This document shows positions 33,080 through 44,116 of a stretch of 64,000 nucleotides of DNA, one piece after another; positions within the stretch are counted from its first letter, which is position 1; every line of letters begins with the position of its first letter. Origin of the DNA: Ryuthela nishihirai (taxonomy: Eukaryota > Arthropoda > Arachnida > Araneae > Heptathelidae); assembly GCA_038380435.1 (NCBI GenBank), contig JAWZYU010000025.1, forward strand, positions 27,628,707 to 27,692,706, given 5' to 3'. A model generated the notes under the pieces. The model saw nothing but the letters and a program-made list of their open reading frames with translations, did not search any database and had not been told where the DNA came from. Position numbers and translations under genes: made by a program.

Positions 33080-33924
33080 TGTAACGCTCCAAAGATTTGA
33101 CTTTCTCAACTTGGTCCTTTTGTCGGATCCAAAATAGGTTCAAACTCCGAATCAAGTGCCAGACAATATTAACTTGCCAAATAAAGTTGAAATTGGGTTC
33201 GTTATGTATATAACGTTACTTATCGAGCAAGAATTCATAAAAGATTGTTAAAGTTTAAATCTAATCCAAAATCAGCGTTGCTCAAGGTGAAAAAAATAGC
33301 AAAATCCAAATATTCATAAAACAAAGATTATTTCCAAAAAAAAAAGCAAAAACTCTGCAATTCAGTTTATAAATACAAAAAAAAAACGGAGTATCTAAAA
33401 AAATCCCTCTCTAAATATGACTTAGAAAAACAGACTTCTTTCTTGACCTCCTTTCTACTAACTCCACGGTGATTCATAGTCTTGCTCTAATTCAATTCAG
33501 GGACTTCAAGTCACTTAGATACATGTGGCATACAGTCCGGAAAGTGCTATTGCACGCCAGGACTACTTCAATGGGCGGACTGCGGCCACTAAGCTCAATT
33601 GCCAACATGTAAGGTTGCCTGCGCTACGTTATATTTACCTTACTGTCTCATCACAGCACTCAGCCCACCTTAGTTCATGGACCAGATACAGTGATGAAGA
33701 ATGTTATACGCACCCCAGAAAAACATTTGCATAATTAGATCGCGCTAGCTTTGACGCAGAGGGGTTGTGTCATAAACGCGCGCATTAGCAGCTGACAATC
33801 AAAAGTCATAGTTGCGCATGCGCAGCTCGGAAGAAAGAATTGTGATCTAGGCCAAATGAAATAATCCCCAAAATGATAAATATAACAAAGTAAAACTAAG
33901 AAAAAATGAATGTGGACCATCACA
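33080..33924 (+). mobile_element. Solo LTR, family A copy 4 (enlarged)
   Basis: It begins TGTAACGCTCC and ends GGACCATCACA, flanked by CCCC on both sides (33076-33079 and 33925-33928). At 845 bases it is about 110 longer than copies 1 and 5. The extra sequence lies within about 33540-33700. Confidence 0.85.
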
Positions 33925-34129
33925 CCCCACAAAGGCTTTTTGCAAGAGTCGTTTTTTTATATGGTAAGTATAAGTGAATATGATGCTGTAAGTTATTATA
34001 ACCAGTAGTAGTATTGTTTCTTCAGATAATGTTTAACAGTATGCAAAACGATTTTGAGATTTCACAAGAGTAGGATCGTGCGTGAGATCTCCATAAATAC
34101 CACGGAGGTATGAATGAGAGGAGGCGCCC

Positions 34130-34215
34130 TAACGCGCTTTCCCTGTCCAAGGAAAATGATGCTGACGCAGCAGGGCGGTAGCCATCTTGTTGCATTCAAA
34201 ACAAATCGTCTGCCG
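34130..34215 (-). other. CpG-rich start-like sequence, inverted partner of 36105-36165
   Basis: On the minus strand an ATG (complement of about 34177-34179) starts MATALLRQHHFPWTGKA and then stops. About 55 bases around it are similar to the opposite strand at 36105-36165. The local CpG content is high for this window and GCCATCTTG (a YY1-like core) is present. It could be a duplicated promoter and first exon; no gene is recognised. Confidence 0.3.
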
Positions 34216-34667
34216 CTGCAATCAGGCCTACTTTTCATGTGCTATACTCAGTTTTACTGTGCGTTATATAAGGGAAGATTATTTTTTTACGACTAAGAGA
34301 AAGCCCATTTAAGCTATTTGGAATTTATATTGTTTTTTTCAGTGCAATGAATATTTCAATACAGAATTACTGTATAGCAGAACTATTTATGTATTTCGTT
34401 GAATACGACAATAACAAACAATTACAGATTTTGAAAGTTTATTTATACTGCACTGATAATAGCAGAAAACATTTTATGGATAAAACACTAAACATATGCA
34501 ATAGCAGCATTTAAACTGCCAAAAAATCACATTTGTAAGATTCAGAAAATAGCTGTTTTACATTAAAAAAATTCTCATTCCACAAAAAAAAAAATTTGCT
34601 TAACAAAACTAAATAAAGCCAATAGTATAAGAAGTAAAAAAAAAAACTGAAAAAATATATATTTATT

Positions 34668-34790
34668 ATACAAAAAAAAACGCCCCAGATGGTGGCTCGA
34701 ACCCACCAGCTCTATCTTTGTACCCTCAGCTTCACATCTTTCCCCCATCTCATGCTCATTCTCCTCCCTCAACCAGAGTTAATAATCAAT
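34668..34790 (-). mobile_element. tRNA-like SINE3 copy 1
   Basis: In minus orientation it carries GGTGGGTTCGAGCCACC followed by ATCTGGGGCG and an A/T-rich tail. A second copy lies at about 35005-35125. The A-box region is degenerate. Family named here only for reference. Confidence 0.5.
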
Positions 34791-35004
34791 ACAAAACACA
34801 ATTATTACAATCTCTCAAAAAAAAAATCTCATAAGGATTGAAATACATCCTCAGCCACAAAGGAAAATTTCAAAATAATATCTGAAAGAGCTATATAAAA
34901 AAAAAGCAACAAAAAATTATACTAAGCAAAAATAATAAAAAATTAAAAAAATATAAAAAAATATATATATATCCACAGGGTGAAGGGAATGTAATATCCA
35001 TTTA

Positions 35005-35125
35005 AAAAAAAAAAGGCAACGTTCCAGACAGTGGCTTAAACCCAACATCTCAGTGCCTAACTCCTCAGTCTCTCATACCTCCCTTCATGTACGCCTAACC
35101 TACCCCTCAACCAAAGTAAAAATAA
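35005..35125 (-). mobile_element. tRNA-like SINE3 copy 2
   Basis: It matches the 34668-34790 copy in order and spacing: the poly-A/T flank, a CAGACAGTGGCTTAAACCC block equivalent to the inverted B-box region, then the CTCAGTCTC and CCTCCCTTCATG segments. It is more diverged. Confidence 0.45.
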
Positions 35126-35129
35126 AATA

Positions 35130-36045
35130 ACTACAAGCAATAAACTCGCTCTATTTGAAATCCATACAGAATTAAATAAATTCAGTATTCACCTTAAAAG
35201 GGACAATTAGAACCCTATCAGAAGAATTAACGAAAAGAAGAAAAGCATTACACTCTCCTCTTTTAACTAAAATTATTTAAACAATTTGAAAATTTTTCAC
35301 CCTAACTAATGATCGCTGTCACTCACCTATGACAATTTACACCAGATACATTAAATTAATCTAAAAAGAAATTCAAAAATATAAGACTCCAATCCAAGAG
35401 AAAAGGGGGCATTTAAACAAAACCCTTAAATGCTATCCAAATTTAAAAAAAAAATGAATTATATTTCTCACCTTATGAAAATACTTTATTGTAATTTACT
35501 TTTCCCTTCTTACACTGAACTTATTAAATCATGAAGAGAGAGGAATTTAAACACTGAAACATTTAAACAAAATAATATCTAATACTTCCACCTGAAATAA
35601 AATAAAGAACAAGAAAGAAACTCCTTGATATTTTAATCACCTCTATTTAAAAGTATGTAAATTCATCATCCGTTAAATAGAATACACACTAAATATTCAA
35701 TTACAGCCAACAAAATTTTTTAACTGAGAAAGCCTGCAGAAGGAATTCTCAAATAAGTGTAACGTAAAATCAATCAATATAAGAAGTACATGTAAATATT
35801 TATCACAGTACAATCCGAAGAAAATAAAAAAAAATCTGTTGAAGAATCGAGGTTTGTAACTCGAAATAAAACCGATTTCATAGCGGCGTAATTTCAACAC
35901 GAAGTTGCTTGTATCATTATATAATTATTTAAACTTTTATAAAAATGACAAACTTACCGATGAAAGGTAATTCCTGGTATCTTTTTGGAAGGGCGATTCG
36001 TGCAGCCGTAAGCTGAACAGGCTGCCAAAATACAAATGTCGAAAA
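35130..36045. other. AT-rich stretch, nothing recognised
   Basis: Long A/T runs and no supported exon, repeat family or RNA gene. Confidence 0.4.
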
Positions 36046-36121
36046 AAATTTAATTTTTATAGCGCCACACTTCGTTACTTATTTTTCTTCGTATTTCATT
36101 CAATGTTTTGAATAGAACAAC

Positions 36122-36250
36122 ATGGCTGCCGCGCAATCGCCGAAGCATCATTTTCAAGTGTTTAGTGCTCCTCCTCTTCCTACCTCCATGATAAATACTA
36201 CACAAAAAAGCAAAACAAATTGGGAACAAAAATTGCGAAAAAAAAAATTC
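36122..36250 (+). CDS. Possible first exon, unrecognised (MAAAQSPKHHF...)
   Basis: An ATG in a good context (CAACATGGCTGCC) at about 36122 opens a 43-codon frame starting MAAAQSPKHHFQVFSAPPLP, in a CpG-richer patch. The start region is related, in inverted orientation, to 34130-34215. No family is recognised and no convincing in-frame splice donor was found, so this may be a dead duplicate or a mobile-element leader. Confidence 0.25.
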
Positions 36251-36492
36251 TGATCCAGAAAATTCGATATTTAAAAAGGAAGTAACATTCATGATGTAAG
36301 TTAAAAAATGAAAAGTTCTAGTATATTAATGCAAAAAGGTTCACATTCAAAAAGAATCTAGTTTCAACATGTAATTCTTTAGGAAAGGAATGATAATTTG
36401 TGATGTTTTTCATACTGACCTGGAGACAGGAGAAGAATTTCGGTGCCAAGTACACATAGTAGTACCTAATTATTTCCTTACGTGATACAGGA

Positions 36493-39377
36493 GTGGTCTG
36501 TAAATGGTTGATGGGTAGTCACTGGAAGAAGTGCTACGCACAAATCCCCTGTGACGATGCACAGAACCTGCCAGGACTAGAACCTAAAGTCCGACCTCGC
36601 CTTCTTGTGGTACAGACCGTTAGTACCTTTCGAGAGACACCTTTGGGAAAGGAAATGGAGGGCTCCAGACCAGTGTGGCCTGATCTGGACTACTATGGCT
36701 ACATTTTTTTCTACCCTGCTGAGGAGTGGTCAACCATAAAGGGTTCTGGTGCCGACCATATACACCAACTGGAATTCAATAATGGCTTTGAGCTTGATTA
36801 TGATCCTGATTTTGTTGCACTCCTGGGCTTCTATTGAGGATAATCTTCCGCTGTGTTTTCTGTTTGTAGGTTGACAGTCCCAAGTGAGTAGATTTACAGA
36901 ATATATTTTATCAGCTGGTGGATAATCCTAATCAGAGGCCATCGCAGGTACCTAAACTCTTGCTTCTATGAGTATTGTCAAACCTACATTGGGGGAAGTC
37001 GGTTTTCCAGTGTAAATTGCTTTAGCCTTTAGTAATGGGGAACAGGTCTTTTCCCATGCCTGCAATTAGGTTGATAAGTTGGCATTTCCTCTCTCAATAA
37101 CAATTTCTTTAAACATCCCATTAACCATTCTCTCTGCAGATAGTTGGAATGTGAGGACTCTGCAGCGATTATTCTCTTGATGTCCTCACACAAGAATATT
37201 ACCGTTATGACTTAGATATTCTCGGCTTCCAAGAGACCAGATGGACAGATAAAAATCAGATTATAGTGCCTATAGTCAGATATTCAAAAATAATCTTAAA
37301 TTTTTTTCAGGGAGAGAAAATGGAAAGAATCTTCAAGGCTTAGGTTTGTTTCTCAGCAGATATACTAGTGATGCTCTTCTAGAATATGAGTGCATTAATG
37401 AAAGCTTTTTACAACTAAATTTCAGACAATCACTGAAGACTTGAATGCTATCTGTTGTTAATACTCCAATAGAAGACTTTGATGAGGATGAGAAAGATAG
37501 GTTTTAAAGATAATTTCAGGATATTTTAAGTTCTACCAAGAAAGGAGATTTAACCTTATCCTAGGCGACTTCAGTACTAAAATTTGTGCTGACTCGGGCT
37601 TTTGGTGATGGGTAATATGTCGCTTTGGTATTGGTAGCTGCGATGGCAATGGGCAAAATCTCTTAAAAATAACTAAACTTAATAGGTTGAGAATAACTAA
37701 CTGCCTCGCTATCCTCACAGACCTATTACAGGGCGTATAAACTGACAGGCTTTTGCCAGACCTCTGTGGCAAGCAGCTGCTTGTGGGAATATTTATTTTT
37801 ATTATTAATGCAAACACCGTGGCATACTTAAGTACGCATTGGTTTCACCATATGGCCTGCATAAGAATATGATTAAATTATGCATTAATTAACAGAAAAT
37901 GGGCTAGTTTTGTTAAGAATATGGGGGAACTGAAATTGGATCTGACCATTACTTCATTAAAGGTGTTTTGCAACTTGAACTTAAGAAGTGCTGTGCTAAG
38001 GCAAAAAAAGTTGCCTTTAACACAGATGCTCTGAAAGACCCAGTTATAGCTAAAACTTGCCATAATAGGTAACTTAGTCATTATGATAGTCATGGTTACA
38101 TTACTACTGAAGTTGAGGAAGAATGGAACAATTTTAAACAAACTTTTTTGAAACTAACAGTACTGTATTGGGTAAAAGGGAACAGAGGAGGCAAAATTAT
38201 TTGAGTGATAAGGCGCTGGAGTTCATTTTGGAAAGAAAGAACTGCAGAATGTCTTTAATACCCTATTAGTAGTAACAGAAAGCATTACAAAAGATGAATA
38301 AATGTGTAAAGGATCAGTTAGCAGCTGAAAAGAATTTTTGGCTTGATAAATTGACTGACAAAGCTGAGGAAACAGCTAGACAGCACAACAGCAGAATGCT
38401 GTCCCAAATAGTCAAAGTTGTGTGTGGGTAGAAACGGACAGTTATATAGGGTTTAAAGGATAAACAAGGTAAGATTATTGAAGGTGAAGATTCTGTTATG
38501 GTTAGGTGGGCTGAACATTTAGGAGATGTCTAAACTGTGTAGTTACTTCTACTTCCATTGCATGGATAGATGCATTACTAGCTTTAATGTTGACTCTATA
38601 TCAAAGTCGTGTTGTTTTGGCTATTTCTAAACCTAAACTACATAAATCCCTAGGGGTAGATGAAATTACTACTGAAATACTTGGAGCTGAGAATGTTTCT
38701 GTTTCCATATGGCTGACTGAAATTTTGAATATTTTTTATGATAAAGGCATTGTTCCTAAGGATATTACCAGAGCTATTATTATCATCCCTATATTTAAAA
38801 AAGGTGATCGCAGTTCTTGTGATAACTGTAGGGGTTTCAGCCTACTTTTTGTTCCAGGTAAAGTTCTTTTCACGATTGTGCGTAATAAAATTAAGAAACT
38901 GGTTGATGGAGAAGACAACTGCGTGATGAACATTGTGGATTCAGAAGTAGTAGGGGACATGTAGATGAGATATTTTCACTCTGTTTATCGCCATAATTTT
39001 TGGTTGATCGTTTGGCGTACCTGACAAGTTAGTTTGCATAATGAAAGTTCTTTATGATAACAGAGTCACATATGAGAGTTGGTAGAGTTTGAAGCAATCG
39101 GTTTAGCGTTGCTTTTGGTGTTCTACAAAGGTGTATTTGTATCCTTTTCTCTTTAGTTTGGTTATTGATTATGTTATACAAAATTCACTGCAAGAGACAG
39201 ATTTTGGGCTTAAATGGATTAGAGATATGAAAATTTCTGATTTAGATTACGCTGATGATTTGATCCCTTTCGCAATGATGTTAATGAGATGAACTCTTTC
39301 ATTAGAGTTGTTGATGAGAATGGTAGTAGAGTAGATTTGCTGATAGAGAGAAAAGTAAAGTGATGAAAATTGGTTAG
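36493..39377 (+). pseudogene. Decayed non-LTR retrotransposon (LINE), ORF2 remnants
   Basis: In order on the plus strand: an unrecognised 114-residue ORF (36493-36837), then WNVRTL and DLDILGFQETRWT (37144-37250, the AP-endonuclease start) and NLILGDFST (about 37550-37580). Reverse transcriptase at 38587-38964 has KSLGVDEITTE, RAIIIIPIFKKGDRSSCDN and CRGFSLLFVPGKVLF. The catalytic YADD is at 39248-39259 and SKVMKIG ends the fragment near 39370. Frames shift repeatedly and a SINE2 fragment interrupts it at 37723-37800. The SINE2 copy at 39378 abuts its 3' end. Clade not certain; whether the first ORF belongs to it is inferred from position. Confidence 0.8.
37723..37800 (+). mobile_element. SINE2 copy d, 3' fragment in LINE
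   Basis: CGTATAAACTGACAGGC, CAGACCTCTGTGGCAAGCAG and a TATTTATTTTTATTA tail match the 3' third of SINE2. The head is absent. It interrupts the LINE endonuclease-to-RT linker. Confidence 0.75.
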
Positions 39378-39590
39378 GCAGACTGTGGACTGTGGCTCAC
39401 TTAAGGAACCTGAGTTGGAGCCCCGGGTATGCATGGATGTGTGTGTCATTTTTCTGCTGAGGTCCTGCCACCCTCATAGACCTTCTACTATGGCATATAA
39501 ACTGACACGTTCCTGTCAGACCTCTGTGGCAAGCAGCTGCTTGAGGGCACAGAGTCTGTGCTTGAGTGGATATTTATTTGTTTATATTTA
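39378..39590 (+). mobile_element. SINE2 copy e
   Basis: Plus orientation: a damaged tRNA-like 3' half (GAGTTGGAGCCCCGGG), then TTTTTCTGCTGAGGTCCTGC, CAGACCTCTGTGGCAAGCAG and a TATTTATTTG tail. The A-box end is missing. It abuts the end of the LINE remnant. Confidence 0.8.
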
Positions 39591-39678
39591 AAATGGCCAA
39601 CCTTTAGTTTGAAAGTTTAAAGGCGTTTGCGCGCCATCTAGCGAGATTTATATTTTAGAACACCTGCCTTGTTCAACA

Positions 39679-39733
39679 ATGGATATACTAGGGAAGGAGA
39701 CTACGCGTAAAGCTTTGGTTTTCGAGCATTTGG
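39679..39733 (+). CDS. Possible first coding exon, unrecognised
   Basis: CAACAATGG opens an 18-codon frame, MDILGKETTRKALVFEHL, ending one base into a codon at a GTAGGT donor. It lies just downstream of a CpG-bearing segment (GTTTGCGCGCCATCTAGCGAG) unusual for this AT-rich window. No protein family is recognised and no second exon was found before the foldback at 39850. The composition and context make it the best unassigned exon candidate here. Confidence 0.35.
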
Positions 39734-39849
39734 GTAGGTTTGTACTATATCATTGTTTGCAAAGGTGACAGTCTGTGAGTTGTATTTCTTTTTCTTATTT
39801 AGAAAGCTAGTTTTCGTTTATGAATTCGAATTATATTGAATTTCGGGTA

Positions 39850-41366
39850 TGTAAACAAATTTTTGAGGTGGGATTTTATTCCATTAGTGTTGTAGCTCTT
39901 TTTTAACAAGTTTGCAATACGCAAAGCGTGAGAGAATGAACGGCTCCAAATAATCCGATGTATTTGTAATTCTGCGTAATAGTATTATGAAAATTTTTTA
40001 CAAGCTTGGTTTTCTACAGTTTTTGATGTAATTTATTACATTGAAAGCCTCTAAAAGAAATTCGGGGCTGTTTTATGTTGTTTTATGACCTGATCATATT
40101 GACCTAGAAGAGGTCATTTAACTCTTAATCGTTCAGTATTTTGTAATATAAGGGATTACGGGAAACAAATCGTACAAATCCAAAAAAATTAAATATTTCT
40201 GTTTTTGACGATGTGTGGATTTTGAGAAAAAGTGGAGTTAGCCTGCAGTTGATGGAAAAAATCATATCGTATTATTATATCGTAAAATGTAGATGATATA
40301 ATTAACTCTGTTTGGCGACAAAATTCGTTTTCATTTTAACGAAATTTGTCGCCAAACGGCATTTTCATTTTAACGTAAGTGCGGCAATTTTGGTCATGTT
40401 ACCAAGTGTGGTGTGCTAAAGTCACCCACTGAAAACTCTCTTGGAAACTTCTAGACTGAACTTAGCTCATCATTGTCTCATTGCAAAAGAATTTGTGGCT
40501 TATGAAACAAATAAATATTGTCAGTGGTCGCATGCCTTAGGACCTCAAAATAGTCAAAACTCAAATTTTTTTCTAACATTTTTATTTAAAGTATTTCAAA
40601 ATCAGCATAATCTATTTACACATATCATCCCTTTAATTTAATACCAGCACCTGCTCCCTGTGGTGTATTTAGGGGGAGGGTGGTTATCTCCCAAAATGTA
40701 TACTTTTCAAATATTATTTACCTATCATCTGTTGCTTTGCTTGACATTTGTCTGTCTGTGGATTTGTCAAAATAGTTTTTCCACCATATCTTTTGAATGC
40801 GATGGAGAAACTTAATGATTTATGTGTCAAATGAAAGCTTGTGATGTAGGGAATGCCATAGGCTATATAAAAAAAAATTCACCCCTGTGCTTTCTTCCCC
40901 CCTAAGAAGGTAAATATGAAAACTATTGTTCCACAATTTGTTTCCACAAATTGATTTTTTCCATCAACTGCAGGCTAACTCCACTTTTCCTCAAAATCCA
41001 CACATCGTCAAAAACAGAAATATTTAATTTTTTTGGATTTGTACGATTTGTTTCCCGTAATCCCTTATATTACAAAATACTGAACGATTAAGAGTTAAAT
41101 GACCTCTTCTAGGTCAATATGATCAGGTCATAAAACAACATAAAACAGCCCCGAATTTCTTTTAGAGGCTTTCAATGTAATAAATTACATCAAAAACTGT
41201 AGAAAACCAAGCTTGTAAAAAATTTTCATAATACTATTACGCAGAATTACAAATACATCGGATTATTTGGAGCCGTTCATTCTCTCACGCTTTGCGTATT
41301 GCAAACTTGTTAAAAAAGAGCTACAACACCAATGGAATAAAATCCCACCTCAAAAATTTGTTTACA
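39850..41366. mobile_element. Foldback element with ~415-bp arms
   Basis: The arms 39850-40264 and 40952-41366 are nearly identical in inverted orientation. Examples are ATCCACACATCGTCAAAAAC (about 41000) against its complement at about 40201-40220, and the outer TGTAAACAAATTTTTGAGG ends. The 690-base centre includes the hairpin at 40311-40357 and an ORF without recognisable family. The high arm identity suggests a recent event or gene conversion. Confidence 0.88.
40311..40357. repeat. Hairpin, 19-bp stem
   Basis: TTTGGCGACAAAATTCGTT is followed after eight bases by AACGAAATTTGTCGCCAAA, with one mismatch. It lies inside the foldback element. Confidence 0.8.
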
Positions 41367-41965
41367 TTGTGTTTAATTTGTGGATTATGCTGATTTTGAA
41401 ATACTTTAAATAAAAATGTTAGAAAAAAATTTGAATTACATCATGTTTAATTTGTTTACATTGTTTACATTTGTTTACATCATGTTTAATTTGTTTACAT
41501 TGTTTACATTGTTAATTTGTTATATTGCTCCAAATGTGAGTTCTGAAAGTAACATGCTATGTCTCAATCATCATCCAAAAATTTGTTTACATCATGTTTA
41601 ATTTGTTATATTGCTCCAAATGTGAGTTCTGAAAGTAACATGCTATGTCTGAAATGAAAGCTTGTGATGAGGAATCATAGGCTGTGAAAAATTTACACCT
41701 TCATGCTTTCTCCCCCCCCCCCTAAAAAGGGGAGATATGAAAATGATTGCACCATTATATCTCCCGAGTGTGAGTGCAGAAAGTAGCAAGCAATGTGTCA
41801 AATGAAAGCTTGTGGTGTGGGAGTGTCATAGATACCCCCCCCCCCCCCGCATGCTTTCTTCCTCCGTAAAAAATGGGAAAAATGATAGTTTTACCATGTC
41901 ATCCTAATGGGAGGGCCTACAGTTGCAAGTTAGGTGTCAAATGAAAGCTAATATAATGACCATCA
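40780..41965 (+). repeat. Degenerate repeats around GTCAAATGAAAGCT
   Basis: A unit with GTCAAATGAAAGCT, then GTGATG/GTGGTG, a CATAG(G)CT block and a CTTTCTTCC/CTTTCTCCC block appears near 40830, 41650, 41797 and 41937. Spacing is irregular and the foldback right arm lies between units. Short TTTGTTTACATTG-type tandem repeats fill 41430-41520. Function unknown. Confidence 0.55.
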
Positions 41966-41972
41966 TAAACTA

Positions 41973-43211
41973 CAGTCAAACTTGGTTATAATGAGTACCA
42001 GGGGACCAACAAAATTTCCTCATTATAACCATTAATCACCATATTAGTGATGAGTTAAATCTACCTCTTATGTTTTTTTTAATTCTCTATATCTTGATAA
42101 AAAGATATTCAAAAAACAAAGGAAATATTAGAGAGAAAAAAATAATATATACATGCCTACATATTATTTATATTAATACACTTCTATAAACTACAATATA
42201 CTTGATATTAAACACACTTTATTTGTCCGTAGTTTTAAAACCATTCACTTAATACTAACAATTTATTTCTTTGTAATTGAAAACAATACTAATTAATAAT
42301 CATGGTTTCAATTAGACCTTCTATTTATCAATCTTAAAATTGATGTTTGTTTTAAAGGTTTCATTTTGATATTTCTCAAATTTCCTTTTAAAACACTTAA
42401 TGCATTAACCCTTTAACACCCAGGAAATTTCAGAAAAGAGTAGAAGATATCAAAGGACTAGCACTCTTTGGATGAGTCCATTCAAAATGTCAACCATTTT
42501 AGGCTGTTATGGGCATTAAAGGATTAAAAGTCTCTTTATTTGCCTCAGTTCCTTCAAAAAATTGACTAATGGGGAATGCTTCATCAATGTTTGTAAGCTT
42601 GCATTTTCTTATTTTTTTTTTGTTTCAGCTATGTTGTTTTCCAGTGTCAATATGTAAACATCATTATTCTTCCACAATGTCGATACTGTTGAAGAGGACA
42701 AATTTTTTTTACACCCTTCAACATTTTTCCCACCACGTTTTAACTTATGGATAATTACTATTTTTTTGTAAATTGAGAGACACTTTTGTTAGTAGTGAGT
42801 GTGAGTGACAATGGAAGGGTTCATTTCTAACTGATTTTACAGTTATGGCGATGTTTGGGTAAAGTGGGGGAGCAGGACCAGAGGCTAGACACTGGAGAGG
42901 TAGGTAGAGTGGGAACAGTCCAAGGACAAGGTTATGTCGTATACAGGCCCGTAATCTGATGTGGGTGGTCATAAAAGCCAAGTCACCCATTTTGTTTTTG
43001 TCTATTTCAAGAATTGGGTACTATTTCTGACTACCTGAGCAATAAGAATGCTTGCATGTTTTCATAGTTACCAAAATCCGTGTAATATGCTCGTTATAAA
43101 AGTGAGAAATTGTATGTATGGGAATAGGCGTAAATTTAAATTGTTATGGCTTTTTGCTCGTTACAGCCATGATTTCCTTATTTCCGTGCTTGTTGCAACC
43201 AAGTTTGACTG
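41973..43211. mobile_element. pogo/Tigger-like non-autonomous element
   Basis: The ends CAGTCAAACTTGGTTATAAT and, inverted, CAGTCAAACTTGGTTGCAAC are flanked by TA on both sides (41971-41972 and 43212-43213). It is 1,239 bases long. No transposase domain is certain. A piggyBac-type MITE is nested at 42409-42523. Confidence 0.82.
42409..42523. mobile_element. piggyBac-like MITE, 115 bp, TTAA-flanked
   Basis: TTAA at 42405-42408 and 42524-42527 flank a unit beginning CCCTTTAACACCC and ending GGGCATTAAAGGA. The terminal CCCTTTAA/TTAAAGG inverted pair fits piggyBac-type termini. Confidence 0.7.
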
Positions 43212-43213
43212 TA

Positions 43214-43790
43214 TTTCCCCTTTTGCCCCTACTGATTGGGGGGGGGAGGATTTTCCCATGGTTGGACTTGAATAAGTCATATTGCAAATTAAAGTTTGTG
43301 ACATCTCCAATGCCATGGAGTACCTCAAACAAGATTCCAAAAAGGAGGAAAACTGAGGGGGATGATTGAGTCATATATAAAATGAAAGTTCTGAATGTAG
43401 GTGTTTTTAGTGACAAAAAAATTAAAAAAGTAGAAAATAAACTTAAATCATATCGATGGTGCAATCAGTCAGTGAGTTTGTATTCACTTCTTCATTTCAA
43501 AGGAAGATATGGGACTGATTTACCTACACACAAGATTGCATCTTTTGCACCTGGGGTCTTCAGACACCTCAAGCAACTACTGAAGTTGTGCTGAATCGCT
43601 CATTTCTTTCAATGTTTTTGACAAACATTTTTATTTTCATAACTAAATGATATTGCCAATTGATGTTACTCATTAGAAATGTATTTTGGTTTTTTAACAA
43701 ACTTTATTTTCATTCCTTAAAAATATAGTTCTTTTTTTTTTTCAATTTATTATTGGAAAGGTATGTTTTCATGAAATAGTTATCTGAAAA
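43214..43790. other. Unassigned stretch with overlapping ORFs
   Basis: Overlapping ORFs of 70-106 residues occur here on both strands, but none has a recognisable domain and none shows convincing splice context. It is probably remnant transposon sequence. Confidence 0.35.
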
Positions 43791-43798
43791 CTTTAGTT

Positions 43799-43880
43799 TT
43801 GTCTTGAATGGGATTCGAACCATATCTCCCAGTAATGGGCTAAGCATGCTCACCACTACACTGTCAGCAGCTAACTGTTT
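43799..43880 (-). repeat. tRNA-like sequence, SINE-like
   Basis: In minus orientation, CAGTGTAGTGGTGAGCATGC and GGTTCGAATCCC form A and B boxes at tRNA-like spacing. The 5' and 3' ends do not pair as an acceptor stem by eye, so this is listed as a tRNA-derived repeat and not a gene. Confidence 0.5.
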
Positions 43881-44116
43881 CTTCAGCTGATGTGACATAT
43901 ATGTTTTTAAGAATAGAGTTTTTTTTTTCTAGAAGCTCTTCACTAAACTTGTGTTGCCTAGCTATAGACAATTATTTTAATACTTTTACAATTTTTGTTG
44001 TGAAGGAATACATAGGATTATAATGTATGTTTTACATTTCAGTGAAAATATGAAAAAAAAAAAGTGTTAAATGTAACCTGTAGGTTTATCTGTTTGAAGG
44101 TTTACCTGTAGATATA

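Noticed and set aside
36493..36837. 114-residue ORF with balanced composition as an independent gene
   Set aside because: It directly precedes LINE endonuclease motifs on the same strand, has no splice context or recognised family, and is better treated as part of the LINE region.
37878..38141. 87-residue minus-strand ORF as a gene
   Set aside because: It is antisense within the LINE between endonuclease and reverse-transcriptase parts.
41430..41520. CRISPR-like spaced repeats
   Set aside because: The TTTGTTTACATTG repeats are short, irregular, low-complexity and in a eukaryotic genome.
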